59,581 nt of DNA from Salibaculum sp031581025 (lineage in GTDB: Bacteria > Pseudomonadota > Alphaproteobacteria > Rhodobacterales > Rhodobacteraceae). The translations under genes were made by a program, and so were the position numbers. This document shows, piece after piece, positions 30,718-39,193 of the stretch (the stretch's first letter is position 1; each line of letters starts with the position of its first letter). The notes under the pieces were generated by a model that saw only the letters and a program-made list of their open reading frames with translations, had not been told where the DNA came from and searched no databases. The stretch lies in the NCBI RefSeq assembly GCF_031581025.1, contig NZ_JAVLCA010000013.1. The stretch is one strand, 5' to 3'.

Positions 30718-33700
30718 GCACACGTCTGGCAACGGGTGGCCGGCTGATCGACCGGTCGCAAAAGCAGCATTTCACCTTCGACGGCAAGCAGATGACGGGC
30801 TTTGCCGGGGATACCCTGGCCGCCGGGCTTCTGGCCAATGACCAGATGCTGGTGGGCCGGTCCTTCAAGTATCACCGTCCGCGCGGCGTCGTGGCCTCGG
30901 GCGCCGAGGAACCCAATGCGCTGGTCAACCTTGGCGAGGGCAACCGGTTCGAGCCGAACCAGCGCGCCACGACCACCGAGCTTTTCGAGGGGCTGCGCGC
31001 CGCCTCGCAGAACCACTTTCCCAGCCTGGAGTTCGACATCGGGGCGGTGAACACCGCGCTGGCGCGGTTCCTGCCCGCGGGCTTCTACTACAAGATGTTC
31101 ATCCACCCGCGTCCGCTGTGGAAACACGTCTACGAGCCCTTCATCCGCCGCTCGGCGGGGCTGGGAAAGGCGCCCGACGCCGAGACGCGCGACGCGGATA
31201 CCTACGAACATTTCTACGCCTTCGTGGATGTGCTGGTGGTGGGCGGCGGCGTGGCCGGCCTGTCGGCGGCGCTGGCCGCGGGGCGCGCCGGGGCCAGGGT
31301 GCTGCTGGTGGAACAGACCGCCCATTGGGGCGGCCGCGCGCCGGTGGACGGGGCCGAGATCGACGGCAAGCCGGCCGACGACTGGATTAAAGACGCCCTG
31401 CAAGAGCTTGCGGGCATGGAGAATGTCGAGGTCCGTACCCGCCTGATGGGCGCCGGGGTCTACGACCACGGCTATGTGCTGGCCTACGAACGCCTGACCG
31501 ACCATGCCCCCGATCTGGACGGCCCGCGCCACCGCCTGTGGCGGATCCGGGCGGCGCAGGTTGTCACGGCCACGGGCGCCATCGAACGGCCCCTGTCCTT
31601 TGCAGGCAACGACCTGCCCGGTGTCATGCTGGCCAGCGCGGTGCGCGACTACGTGGTCAATCATGCGGTCAGCCCCGGCGACCGTACCGTTGTCGTGACC
31701 AACAATGACGACGCCTACCGGACGGCTTTCGCCCTCAGGGCTGCCGGCCTTGAGGTGCCTGCCATCGTGGATGCCCGCCCCGAGGCCGGGGCCATGGCCA
31801 AGCGGGCCGAGGCCGAGGGGATCAGGGTGCTGACCGGCACGGGCATCGCATCGGTCAAGGGCGGCAAGCGTGTCGCGGGCGTGGCCCTCTGCGCCCAGGC
31901 GGGCGAGGGCGCCGTGCTGGACGAGATCGCCTGCGAGGCGGTGGCCATGTCCGGTGGCTGGTCGCCCGTGGTCCACCTGTGGTCGCACTGCGGCGGCAAG
32001 CTGATCTGGGACGAGGCGCAGGCCCATTTCCGCCCCGATCCCGACCGCGCCCCCACCGGCGCGCAGGGCGAGGTGGTCGTGCGCGCCGCCGGGGCCGCCG
32101 ATGGCGCCATGTCCACCCGCGCGGTGCTGTCCAATGCCCACGAGACGGGGGCCACCGCCGCACAGGCCGCCGGGGTCGGGGGCGATGCAGGGGCGGCCCC
32201 GCAGGGCGATGCGCCCGAGGAAAGCCCGATGCAACCGGTCTGGATGATGCCCCAGGGGGCCAGCTACAAGCTGCGCGCCAAGATGTGGCTGGATTATCAG
32301 AACGACGTGAAGGTCGCCGACGTGCAGCTGGCCGCGCAAGAGGGCTATGAATCAGTCGAACACACCAAGCGCTACACCACGCTGGGCATGGCGACGGATC
32401 AGGGCAAGCTCAGCAATATCAACGGCCTCGCTGTGCTGTCCGATGCACTGGGTCAACCGATTCCGGCCACGGGAACGACCACCTTCCGCCCGCCCTACAC
32501 GCCCATTTCCATGGGGGCCATCGCGGGCGAGGCGCGCGGCGAGATCTTCCAGCCGATCCGGCGCACCCCCATGCACGACTGGCACGCCGAGAACGGCGCG
32601 GCTTGGGAGCCGGTGGGCCATTGGCGGCGGCCTTATTGCTATCCGCGGGCCGGCGAGAGCAAGCACGACGCCGTCATGCGCGAGGTGACCAATGCGCGCA
32701 CAAACCTCGGGGTTCTGGATGCCTCGACCCTGGGCAAGATCCTGGTCAAGGGGCCGGACGCCGCGCGCTTCATGGACATGCTCTACACCAACATGATGAG
32801 CACCCTGAAGGTGGGGCGTTGCCGCTATGGCCTGATGTGTTCGGAAAACGGCTTTCTCACCGACGACGGCGTGGTGGCGCGCCTGGATGACGAGACCTTC
32901 CTGTGCCACACCACCTCGGGCGGGGCGGACAGCGTCCATGCCCATATGGAGGAATGGCTCCAGACCGAGTGGTGGGACTGGCAGGTCCACGTCGCCAACC
33001 TGACTGAGCAGTATGCCCAGATCGCCGTGGTCGGCCCCAATGCCCGCAAGGTGCTGGAAACGCTGGGCACCGACATCGACCTGTCGCCCGAGGCGCTGAC
33101 CTTCATGGGCTGGACGCAAGGCAAGATCGGCGGGGTCGACGCGCGGGTCTTCCGGATCTCCTTCTCGGGCGAGTTGTCCTATGAAATCGCCGTGCCCGCC
33201 GGGCAGGGCCTGGCCCTGTGGGAGGCGCTGCACGCGGCCGGGCAGGAGTTCGGCGTCATGCCCTATGGCACCGAATGCCTGCACATCATGCGCGCCGAGA
33301 AGGGCTTCATCATGATCGGCGACGAGACCGACGGCACGGTGATCCCGCAGGACCTCGGGTTGCACTGGGCGATCTCCAAGAAGAAGGACGACTATGTCGG
33401 CAAGCGCGCGCAGGCCCGCAGCCACATGACCGACCCCGATCGCTGGCAGCTTGTGGGGCTGGAAACGCTCGACGGGTCGGTCCTGCCCGACGGGGCCTAT
33501 GCCGCTGCGCCGGGTACCAATGCCAATGGCCAGCGCAACACCGAAGGGCGCGTGACCTCGACCTACCATTCGCCGACCCTGGGCCGGGGCATCGCCATGG
33601 GGCTGGTCCACAAGGGCCCCGAGCGCATGGGCGAGACGGTGACCTTCGTGCGCACCGACGGCACGGAGGTGCCCGCCAGGATCGTCAGCACGGTCTTTTA

Positions 33701-33731
33701 TGATCCGGAGGGGGAGAAGCAGAATGTCTGA
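30714..33731 (+). CDS. soxA: Sarcosine oxidase alpha subunit
   Basis: This 1005-residue protein has a GTG start overlapping the soxD stop. The N-terminal ferredoxin-like region ('HFTFDGKQMTGFAGDTLAAG', 'RSFKYHRPRGVVASGAEEPN') is followed by the NAD+-binding Rossmann domain ('DVLVVGGGVAGLSAALAAGR', about residue 172). The second half (from about 610) is an aminomethyltransferase-like (GcvT) folate-binding domain: 'MHDWHAENGAAWEPVGHWRR', 'STLGKILVKGPDAARFMD', ending 'RIVSTVFYDPEGEKQNV'. It carries NAD+ and binds tetrahydrofolate to capture the methyl carbon. The length and domain order are normal. The 3' end overlaps soxG by 8 bases. Confidence 0.96.
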   Translation: MSTRLATGGRLIDRSQKQHFTFDGKQMTGFAGDTLAAGLLANDQMLVGRSFKYHRPRGVVASGAEEPNALVNLGEGNRFEPNQRATTTELFEGLRAASQNHFPSLEFDIGAVNTALARFLPAGFYYKMFIHPRPLWKHVYEPFIRRSAGLGKAPDAETRDADTYEHFYAFVDVLVVGGGVAGLSAALAAGRAGARVLLVEQTAHWGGRAPVDGAEIDGKPADDWIKDALQELAGMENVEVRTRLMGAGVYDHGYVLAYERLTDHAPDLDGPRHRLWRIRAAQVVTATGAIERPLSFAGNDLPGVMLASAVRDYVVNHAVSPGDRTVVVTNNDDAYRTAFALRAAGLEVPAIVDARPEAGAMAKRAEAEGIRVLTGTGIASVKGGKRVAGVALCAQAGEGAVLDEIACEAVAMSGGWSPVVHLWSHCGGKLIWDEAQAHFRPDPDRAPTGAQGEVVVRAAGAADGAMSTRAVLSNAHETGATAAQAAGVGGDAGAAPQGDAPEESPMQPVWMMPQGASYKLRAKMWLDYQNDVKVADVQLAAQEGYESVEHTKRYTTLGMATDQGKLSNINGLAVLSDALGQPIPATGTTTFRPPYTPISMGAIAGEARGEIFQPIRRTPMHDWHAENGAAWEPVGHWRRPYCYPRAGESKHDAVMREVTNARTNLGVLDASTLGKILVKGPDAARFMDMLYTNMMSTLKVGRCRYGLMCSENGFLTDDGVVARLDDETFLCHTTSGGADSVHAHMEEWLQTEWWDWQVHVANLTEQYAQIAVVGPNARKVLETLGTDIDLSPEALTFMGWTQGKIGGVDARVFRISFSGELSYEIAVPAGQGLALWEALHAAGQEFGVMPYGTECLHIMRAEKGFIMIGDETDGTVIPQDLGLHWAISKKKDDYVGKRAQARSHMTDPDRWQLVGLETLDGSVLPDGAYAAAPGTNANGQRNTEGRVTSTYHSPTLGRGIAMGLVHKGPERMGETVTFVRTDGTEVPARIVSTVFYDPEGEKQNV

Positions 33732-34281
33732 GACAGCCGCAATCGCGACCACGGTGCGCGCCCTGGGGCCGCAAGGGATGATCACCCTGCGCGGCGATCT
33801 GGCCTCGGACAGCCTGCGCGATGTCTGCACGCAGATCACCGGTGCGGTGATGCCCGAGGCGGGGCAGGCGCAGGTGGACGGCGACACCGGCCTGGCCTGG
33901 ATGTCGCCGGACGAGCTGCTGGTGCTGGTCCCGCAGGCGCAGGTCGGCGAGGCGATCGAACGGATTGACACCGATCTGGCCGGCCAGCACCACCTGGCCG
34001 TCGATGTCTCGGACGCGCGCAGCCTCTTTGCCGTCGAGGGCCCCGCCGCGCGCGAGGTCATCGCCAAGCTTTGCCCGGTGGACATGGCGCCCGCGGCCTT
34101 CGCGCCGGGCAATTTCCGCCGCACCCGCATGGCGCAGATCCCGGCGGCGTTCTGGATGGAACCGGACCAGTCGCTGCGGCTGATCTGCTTTCGCTCCGTC
34201 GACCGCTATGCCCGCGACTTGTTGACGACAGCCGCAATGGCCGGGCCGGTCGGATACCGCGGCGGCACCGGCGGAGGATAA
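33724..34281 (+). CDS. soxG: Sarcosine oxidase gamma subunit
   Basis: This 185-residue protein begins MSETAAIATTVRALGPQGMI. It resembles a shortened GcvT fold: 'GDTGLAWMSPDELLVLVPQA', 'LAVDVSDARSLFAVEGPAAR', 'AFAPGNFRRTRMAQIPAAFW', and the terminal Gly-rich tail. Gamma subunits complete the sarcosine oxidase tetramer. ATG 33724 overlaps the soxA stop by 8 bases; a Met 24 bases upstream is in the same frame but is not preferred. It is the last gene of the operon; genes for folate one-carbon recycling are not adjacent here. Confidence 0.9.
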   Translation: MSETAAIATTVRALGPQGMITLRGDLASDSLRDVCTQITGAVMPEAGQAQVDGDTGLAWMSPDELLVLVPQAQVGEAIERIDTDLAGQHHLAVDVSDARSLFAVEGPAAREVIAKLCPVDMAPAAFAPGNFRRTRMAQIPAAFWMEPDQSLRLICFRSVDRYARDLLTTAAMAGPVGYRGGTGGG

Positions 34282-34323
34282 GGCGGGCCGGCGGGCCGGA
34301 GCGGGTTTTGCGATGCTTGGTGC

Positions 34324-34352
34324 TTGACCTGAGGGCAGACAAGGCTTTGTTA
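34324..34352 (+). promoter_or_regulatory. Possible sodB promoter with direct repeat
   Basis: ttgacc (34324-34329) could be a -35 with a weak -10 at 34347-34352 (ttgtta). The nonamer ttgacctga occurs twice, at 34324-34332 and 34369-34377, flanking the expected start site, and could be a regulator site. The -10 match is poor. Confidence 0.3.
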
Positions 34353-34390
34353 GGTAAGGTAACGCAAATTGACCTGAAAAGGGGACTACC

Positions 34391-34990
34391 ATGGCATTCG
34401 ACCTTCCCGATCTTCCCTACGCCCACGATGCGCTGGCGTCCAAGGGCATGTCCGCCCAGACGCTGGAATATCACCACGACATCCACCACAAGGCCTATGT
34501 CGACAATGGCAACAAGGCCATCGCCGGCACCGAGTGGGAGGGCAAGTCCGTCGAGGAAATCATCAAGGGCACCTATGACCCGACGGCGGTGGCGCAATCG
34601 GGCATCTTCAACAACGCCTCGCAATACTGGAACCACAACCAGTTCTGGGAAATGATGACCCCGGGCGAAAGCAAGATGCCCGGCGAGTTGGAAAAGGCGC
34701 TGGTCGAGACCTTTGGCTCGGTCGACGACTTCAAGTCGCAGTTCGCCGCCGCCGGGGCCGGCCAGTTCGGCTCGGGCTGGGCCTGGCTGGTCAAGGACGC
34801 CGACGGCAGCCTCAAGATCACCAAGACCGAGAACGGCGTGAACCCGCTGTGCTTCGGCCAGACCGCGCTGCTGGGCTGCGACGTGTGGGAACACTCCTAC
34901 TACATCGACTTCCGCAACAAGCGCCCGGCCTACCTGCAGAACTTCCTGGACAACCTCGTGAACTGGGAAAACGTCGCCAGCCGCATGTGA
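34391..34990 (+). CDS. sodB: Superoxide dismutase, Fe/Mn family
   Basis: This 199-residue enzyme begins MAFDLPDLPYAHDALASKGM. The metal ligands are His in 'LEYHHDIHHKAYVDN' (residue about 28), His in 'ASQYWNHNQFWEMM' (about 80), and Asp and His in 'GCDVWEHSYYIDFRNKRP'. 'GAGQFGSGWAWLV' is typical of the iron-type enzyme, so Fe is more likely than Mn. It converts superoxide to H2O2 and O2. The Shine-Dalgarno sequence (aaaagggg) is strong. It sits after the H2O2-producing sarcosine oxidase operon, and its terminator is shared with the convergent gene. Confidence 0.96.
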   Translation: MAFDLPDLPYAHDALASKGMSAQTLEYHHDIHHKAYVDNGNKAIAGTEWEGKSVEEIIKGTYDPTAVAQSGIFNNASQYWNHNQFWEMMTPGESKMPGELEKALVETFGSVDDFKSQFAAAGAGQFGSGWAWLVKDADGSLKITKTENGVNPLCFGQTALLGCDVWEHSYYIDFRNKRPAYLQNFLDNLVNWENVASRM

Positions 34991-35960
34991 CCGGCGCGCG
35001 ACAGGGATACGAAGGGGGCTGGCAGGGCAACTGCGGGCCCCTTTTTGATTGCTCGGTCATGCGCAGGTCGGCCACCACCGGATAATGGTCAGTGGGCCAA
35101 GTCGCGCCGAACCGGCGGCGCAGCACGACAGGGTCGCCCGCCGGGCCGATCCCGCCGGAACGGGCGATGTGGTCGATGGCGCCGAAAAGGTTGATCCCGC
35201 GGATGAAGTGGTAGGTCGCCCCGTCCACCGGAAGGAAGTCCAGCCCCGCCCGTTCAAGCCGCGCCATGGTCCTTGAGCCGTGCAGCGCGTTGATGTCGCC
35301 CATCAGCAGCACCGGGGTGCCGCCCGCGATCACCGGGGCAATGCGGTCGCGCACGAGGGCCGCCGACAACAGCCGGTTCGACCCGCTGCGGTATTCGAAG
35401 TGCACGTTGACCACGCGAAACACCTGCCCCGAGGGCGCGCGGAACTCGGCCCAGCTGGCGAAGGCGGGGCAGGAGCCGTCGAAGGTGGGCGAATAGATCA
35501 CGTCCGGGGTGTCGGAAAAGAAGAACCAGCCCTGGTCCAGCAGCGTCAGCCGGTCGGTGCGGTAAAGGATCGGCTGGGTCGAGGGGAACGCCGCCGGGTC
35601 GCCCGTGGCCGCCGCCGCATGGCCGGGGTTGCGCTCCAGCAGGAAATCGAGCGTCAGGTTGGTGCCGTTGCGGTTCGTCGCCGGAAAGGTCTCGGATTCC
35701 TGCAAGGCGAGGATATCCGGCCCGATGGCTTTGACTGCGGCATCCATCGGGCGCTTGCGCCGCTCCCAGCCGGGCAGGGACCAGGGCCCGTCGCGGGCGC
35801 TCTGGTCGATGTAATGCACGTTGAGCGTCGCCACCCGCAGGGCGCCGGGTGGCCTGGCCGGCAGCTCCGCGTCGCCGGAGTTGATGATATGCGCCCCGCA
35901 GGCCAGCAACAGCGTGACCAGCATCAGCCCCGCCACGGCCTTGATGATACGACGTGTCAT
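34818..35960 (-). CDS. Endonuclease/exonuclease/phosphatase family lipoprotein
   Basis: The N-terminus MTRRIIKAVAGLMLVTLLLA followed by Cys is a lipoprotein signal (LLAC near residue 21). The EEP domain follows: 'LRVATLNVHYIDQS' with the metal Asn, 'PDILALQESETFPATNRNG' with the metal Glu, 'VLLMGDINALHGSRT' and 'GATWPTDHYPVVADLRM' with the catalytic His. It should be an exported phosphodiesterase of unknown substrate. After 'DLRMTEQ' the frame stays open for about 80 low-complexity Arg/Ser residues and runs 173 bases into the antisense of sodB. A CAA codon at 35049-35051, where TAA would end the domain, suggests stop-loss. ATG 35960 is chosen for the signal peptide. Confidence 0.8.
   Translation of the reverse strand: MTRRIIKAVAGLMLVTLLLACGAHIINSGDAELPARPPGALRVATLNVHYIDQSARDGPWSLPGWERRKRPMDAAVKAIGPDILALQESETFPATNRNGTNLTLDFLLERNPGHAAAATGDPAAFPSTQPILYRTDRLTLLDQGWFFFSDTPDVIYSPTFDGSCPAFASWAEFRAPSGQVFRVVNVHFEYRSGSNRLLSAALVRDRIAPVIAGGTPVLLMGDINALHGSRTMARLERAGLDFLPVDGATYHFIRGINLFGAIDHIARSGGIGPAGDPVVLRRRFGATWPTDHYPVVADLRMTEQSKRGPQLPCQPPSYPCRAPVTCGWRRFPSSRGCPGSSAGRPGACCGSRCSRSVPTRRSPAARSGRSTAGSRRSRSW
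35012..35046. terminator. sodB terminator
   Basis: Arms aaggggg-c (from 35012) and gccccttt (to 35043) pair with one bulged G. An inner gcag/ctgc extends the stem, and five T follow (35042-35046) on the plus strand. It lies 22 bases after the sodB stop and inside the read-through tail of the opposite gene. Confidence 0.75.
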
Positions 35961-36027
35961 GGCGCGCAGCTTGCCGTGCGGCGGGCCGGGGTGCCAGCCC
36001 GCATCGCGCAACCGTGAACCGGGGGCC

Positions 36028-36591
36028 TCAGGCGGTGTCCAGCGCGGCGGCCAGACCGGCCTCCAGCGCGGGGACATCCGCAACCACCGTGAACAGCGCC
36101 AGCAGGCTGGCATCGGCAAAGCCCTGCGCCACGATCCGCTCGGCCAGCACGAGCAGCGGGTCCCAGTAGCCGCCGGTGTTGAGCAGGAAGATCGGTTTGG
36201 CGTGCAGCCCGAGCTGCGCCCAGGTCAGCACTTCGAAGAATTCGTCCAGGCTGCCCGCGCCGCCGGGCAGGACCACGACTGCCTCGGCGTTCATCAGCAT
36301 GACCTTCTTGCGCTCGTGCATGGTCTCGGTGACGATCAGCGTCGTCAGGTCGCGCTTGCCGACCTCGCGCGCCAGCAGATGTGTGGGGATCACGCCCAGC
36401 GTCTGCCCGCCCCGGGCCTGGGCGGCCCGCGCCACGCGCCCCATCAGGCCGATGTCACCCGCCCCGTAGACCAGCCGCCAGCCGCGCGCGGCGATCGTGG
36501 TTCCGGTCTGTTCGGCGGCCTGGGCATAGGCCGGGTCGGCCCCGTCGCGGGACCCGCAGTAGACGCAGACGGAAACGGGGGCAGGGGACAT
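36028..36591 (-). CDS. LOG family protein (TIGR00730 type)
   Basis: This 187-residue protein begins MSPAPVSVCVYCGSRDGADP. The 'PGGAGSLDEFFEVLTWAQLG' motif (about residue 98) is the P-G-G-x-G-T/S-x-x-E signature of LOG/lysine decarboxylase-like proteins, and 'HERKKVMLMNAEAVVVLPGG' precedes it. Characterised members hydrolyse cytokinin ribotides or other nucleoside monophosphates to release the base. The ATG at 36591 follows an aaaggt ribosome-binding site. It is divergent from the LysM gene and 68 bases upstream of the lipoprotein gene on the same strand. Confidence 0.9.
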   Translation of the reverse strand: MSPAPVSVCVYCGSRDGADPAYAQAAEQTGTTIAARGWRLVYGAGDIGLMGRVARAAQARGGQTLGVIPTHLLAREVGKRDLTTLIVTETMHERKKVMLMNAEAVVVLPGGAGSLDEFFEVLTWAQLGLHAKPIFLLNTGGYWDPLLVLAERIVAQGFADASLLALFTVVADVPALEAGLAAALDTA

Positions 36592-36621
36592 GGGGCACCT
36601 TTGGGTCAGGGGGGGATTGCT

Positions 36622-36650
36622 TTGACCCCTGTTAAGCGGCTTGATAGGGT
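36622..36650 (+). promoter_or_regulatory. Probable promoter of the LysM-xdhC unit
   Basis: ttgacc (36622-36627), 17-base spacer, tagggt (36645-36650). The -35 is close to consensus. Transcription would start near 36657, exactly at the first ATG, so the mRNA could be leaderless, or translation may start further in at GTG 36705. Confidence 0.45.
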
Positions 36651-36656
36651 TTGCCA

Positions 36657-38234
36657 ATGGATAGGGACGGTGGCCAGGGGATGTGCCGCGCGGATGGGAA
36701 CCAGGTGAACGACAAGCTATTGATACTGCTGGGCGGTGGGGTCGCAGTCGGCGCCGTGGCCGCTGCCTTCGTGCTGCGCCCGCTGCCCGAGGCCGAGCCG
36801 GGCGATGCGCCCCTTGCAAGCGCCGTTGAACAGGCGGCGCCGCAAGGCGATCCCGGCGAGGCGGCCGCGATACCGGACGGCCCGCGCCTGGCCCAGCTCG
36901 CGGTCGAGGCCGACGGCATGGCGCTGATCTTTGGCCGGGCCGAACCGGGGGCCGAGGTGTCCGTGCTGGTGGACGGCGCCGAGGTGGACCGGACGACGGC
37001 CGATCCCTCGGGCAGTTTCCAGTCCTTCCCCGCGTTGGGCTATTCCGACAGCCCCCGGATGCTGGCCTTCCTGGGCGATCCCGAGGGCGCGGCGCGGCCC
37101 TCGCCCGAAAGCTATGTCATCGGGGCCAACCCCGCGCCGGCGCCCGATGCCGGGGCCGAGGCGCCCGACCTGGCCAGCGCCGCGCCCGAGAGCGCCGCCG
37201 CAGCCGTGCCGGACCCTGTGCCGCCCGGCCCGCTGCAGGACGCGGATGCTCCGGACGCCGAGGCGCCCGGCATTCAGACCGCGCCTGCCGAGGCCCCCGC
37301 GCAGGCGGCGCGCGCCGGCGATGCGCCCGACGCGGCCACCCCGGATAGCGCAGCCGGGGTATCCGGCGACGCTCATGATCCGGCCCCGGTGTCGGACCGC
37401 GCCCGCGACGGGGCGGAGGAGGCGCAGTATCCGGCCCCGACCGCACCGGTGGAGGTTGCCGACATGGCGGCGCCAGAGGGCGAGAGCCGTCCCGCCCCAA
37501 GTACCGGCGGTGCCGAGGCGACGCCACCCGAGGCCGCACCGCAAGAGGCCCCTGTCACCGCCGCCCCCGCGCCCGGAGTGGCCAGCACACCCCCGGCCGC
37601 GCCGGAGGACCCCGCCCCGGCCCCCGATGCCCCGGATGCCGCGGCGCCCGCCGAGGACAGACCCACCGCGCCCGGCCCCGTTCTCGCCCTGGGCCAGGAC
37701 GGGGCGCGCGTGATGCAGCCCAACCTGCCCGACGGCACCCCGCCCGAGGTCATGGACTCGGTCGCGCTGGACACGATCACCTATGATCCCGAGGGCGATG
37801 TCGTGCTTTCGGGCCGCGCGGATAACCCCGGCTTCGTCCGGGTCTACCTCGACAACCAGCCGGTCGGGACCCTGACCGTCGAGGAGGACGGCAGTTGGCG
37901 CACCGACCTGCCGCAGGTCGACACCGGCGTCTATACCCTGCGCATCGACGAGGTGGACCCCTCGGGCGAGGTCGTCTCGCGTATCGAATCGCCCTTCCGC
38001 CGCGAAGACCCGGAACAGGTTGCCGAGGCCATGGCCGAGGAGACCGCCGATCCTGATTTCGCCGTCGCCACCCGCACGGTCCAGCCGGGCAACACGCTCT
38101 GGGCCTTTGCCGAGGACCGCTACGGCGCGGGCATCCTCTACGTCGAGGTCTTCGAGGCCAACCGTGACCGCATCCGCGATCCGGACCTGATCTATCCCGG
38201 CCAGGTCTTCACCCTGCCCGAGGTCGCGCAATGA
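36657..38234 (+). CDS. LysM domain protein with Pro/Ala-rich linker
   Basis: This protein is about 525 residues. There is a single transmembrane segment near residues 20-42 ('LLILLGGGVAVGAVAAAFVL'), then an Ig-like/beta segment ('GMALIFGRAEPGAEVSVLVD'), a ~190-residue Pro/Ala/Asp/Glu-rich linker, a second Ig-like part ('GDVVLSGRADNPGFVRVYLD') and a C-terminal LysM ('QPGNTLWAFAEDRYGAGILY', 'NRDRIRDPDLIYPGQVFTLP'). It is probably inner-membrane anchored and reaches peptidoglycan. The start is uncertain: ATG 36657, ATG 36681 or GTG 36705. The stop overlaps xdhC by ATGA. Confidence 0.83.
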   Translation: MDRDGGQGMCRADGNQVNDKLLILLGGGVAVGAVAAAFVLRPLPEAEPGDAPLASAVEQAAPQGDPGEAAAIPDGPRLAQLAVEADGMALIFGRAEPGAEVSVLVDGAEVDRTTADPSGSFQSFPALGYSDSPRMLAFLGDPEGAARPSPESYVIGANPAPAPDAGAEAPDLASAAPESAAAAVPDPVPPGPLQDADAPDAEAPGIQTAPAEAPAQAARAGDAPDAATPDSAAGVSGDAHDPAPVSDRARDGAEEAQYPAPTAPVEVADMAAPEGESRPAPSTGGAEATPPEAAPQEAPVTAAPAPGVASTPPAAPEDPAPAPDAPDAAAPAEDRPTAPGPVLALGQDGARVMQPNLPDGTPPEVMDSVALDTITYDPEGDVVLSGRADNPGFVRVYLDNQPVGTLTVEEDGSWRTDLPQVDTGVYTLRIDEVDPSGEVVSRIESPFRREDPEQVAEAMAEETADPDFAVATRTVQPGNTLWAFAEDRYGAGILYVEVFEANRDRIRDPDLIYPGQVFTLPEVAQ

Positions 38235-39193
38235 CCGAGGATATCCCCGCACTGGCGCTTGACTGGCACCGGTCCGGGCGGGGCGCGGCGCTGGCCACCG
38301 TGGTCGAGACCTGGGGGTCGGCGCCCCGGCCCGTAGGCGGCCAGTTGGTGGTGGACGCGCAGGCGGCCATGGAAGGTTCGGTCTCGGGCGGCTGTGTCGA
38401 GGGGGCCGTGGTCACCGAGGCGCTGGAGGCGCTGGAGGATGGCACGCCACGCCTGCTGGACTTCGGCGTCAGCGACGACGATGCCTTCGCCGTGGGGCTG
38501 GCCTGCGGCGGGCGCATCCGCGTTCTGGTCGATCCCGTGGGCGGGGCCCTGCCCGAGGCCCTGCTGGCCGAGCTTGTTAAGAAACGCGCCGCCCGCGCGC
38601 CGGTGGCGCTGGTGGCGGACCTTGAAAGCGGGGCGCGCCGGCTGGCCCCTGCCGCCGACCATCCCGACCGGTTCCGCATGGACCGCTCCGGCGTCGCGGA
38701 GGACGGGCGCAGTTTCGTGGCCGTCCACAACCCGCCGCTGCGCATGATCGTGGTGGGGGCCGTGCATATCGCGCAAATGCTGCTGCCCATGGCGCGGGCC
38801 TGCGGCTATGACCCCTTGCTGGTGGACCCGCGGCCGGCCTTCGGCGCCGGGGCCCGCTTTCCGGGCGAGACCATCCGCGAGGACTGGCCCGACGCGGCGC
38901 TGGCGCAGATCGGCCTGGATGCCCGCGCCTGCGTCGTGACCCTGACCCATGACCCCAAGCTGGACGATCCGGCGATCATGGCGGCGCTGCGCTCGGAGGT
39001 CTTCTACCTCGGGTGTCTCGGCTCGACCCGGACCCATGCCAAGCGGCTAGCGCGGCTGACCGAGGCCGGTTTCACCGAAGACGAGATCGCGCGCATCCAC
39101 GCCCCCGTGGGCCTTGATATCGGGGCGCGCAGCCCCGCCGAGATCGCCGTCAGCATCATGGCGCAGGTGACCGAGCGCCTGCGGCGCCCATGA
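38231..39193 (+). CDS. xdhC: XdhC/CoxI family molybdenum cofactor maturation protein
   Basis: This 320-residue protein has the N-terminal CoxI part ('GRGAALATVVETWGSAPRPV', 'GSVSGGCVEGAVVTEAL') with the conserved Gly-Cys motif, and a C-terminal Rossmann domain ('LRMIVVGAVHIAQMLLPMAR', 'YLGCLGSTRTHAKRLARL'). XdhC-type proteins bind Mo cofactor, promote its sulfuration and insert it into xanthine dehydrogenase-like enzymes. Its client here is most likely the CoxL-type enzyme 1.6 kb downstream. It overlaps the LysM gene by ATGA upstream and the molybdopterin-binding gene by 4 bases. Confidence 0.9.
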   Translation: MTEDIPALALDWHRSGRGAALATVVETWGSAPRPVGGQLVVDAQAAMEGSVSGGCVEGAVVTEALEALEDGTPRLLDFGVSDDDAFAVGLACGGRIRVLVDPVGGALPEALLAELVKKRAARAPVALVADLESGARRLAPAADHPDRFRMDRSGVAEDGRSFVAVHNPPLRMIVVGAVHIAQMLLPMARACGYDPLLVDPRPAFGAGARFPGETIREDWPDAALAQIGLDARACVVTLTHDPKLDDPAIMAALRSEVFYLGCLGSTRTHAKRLARLTEAGFTEDEIARIHAPVGLDIGARSPAEIAVSIMAQVTERLRRP

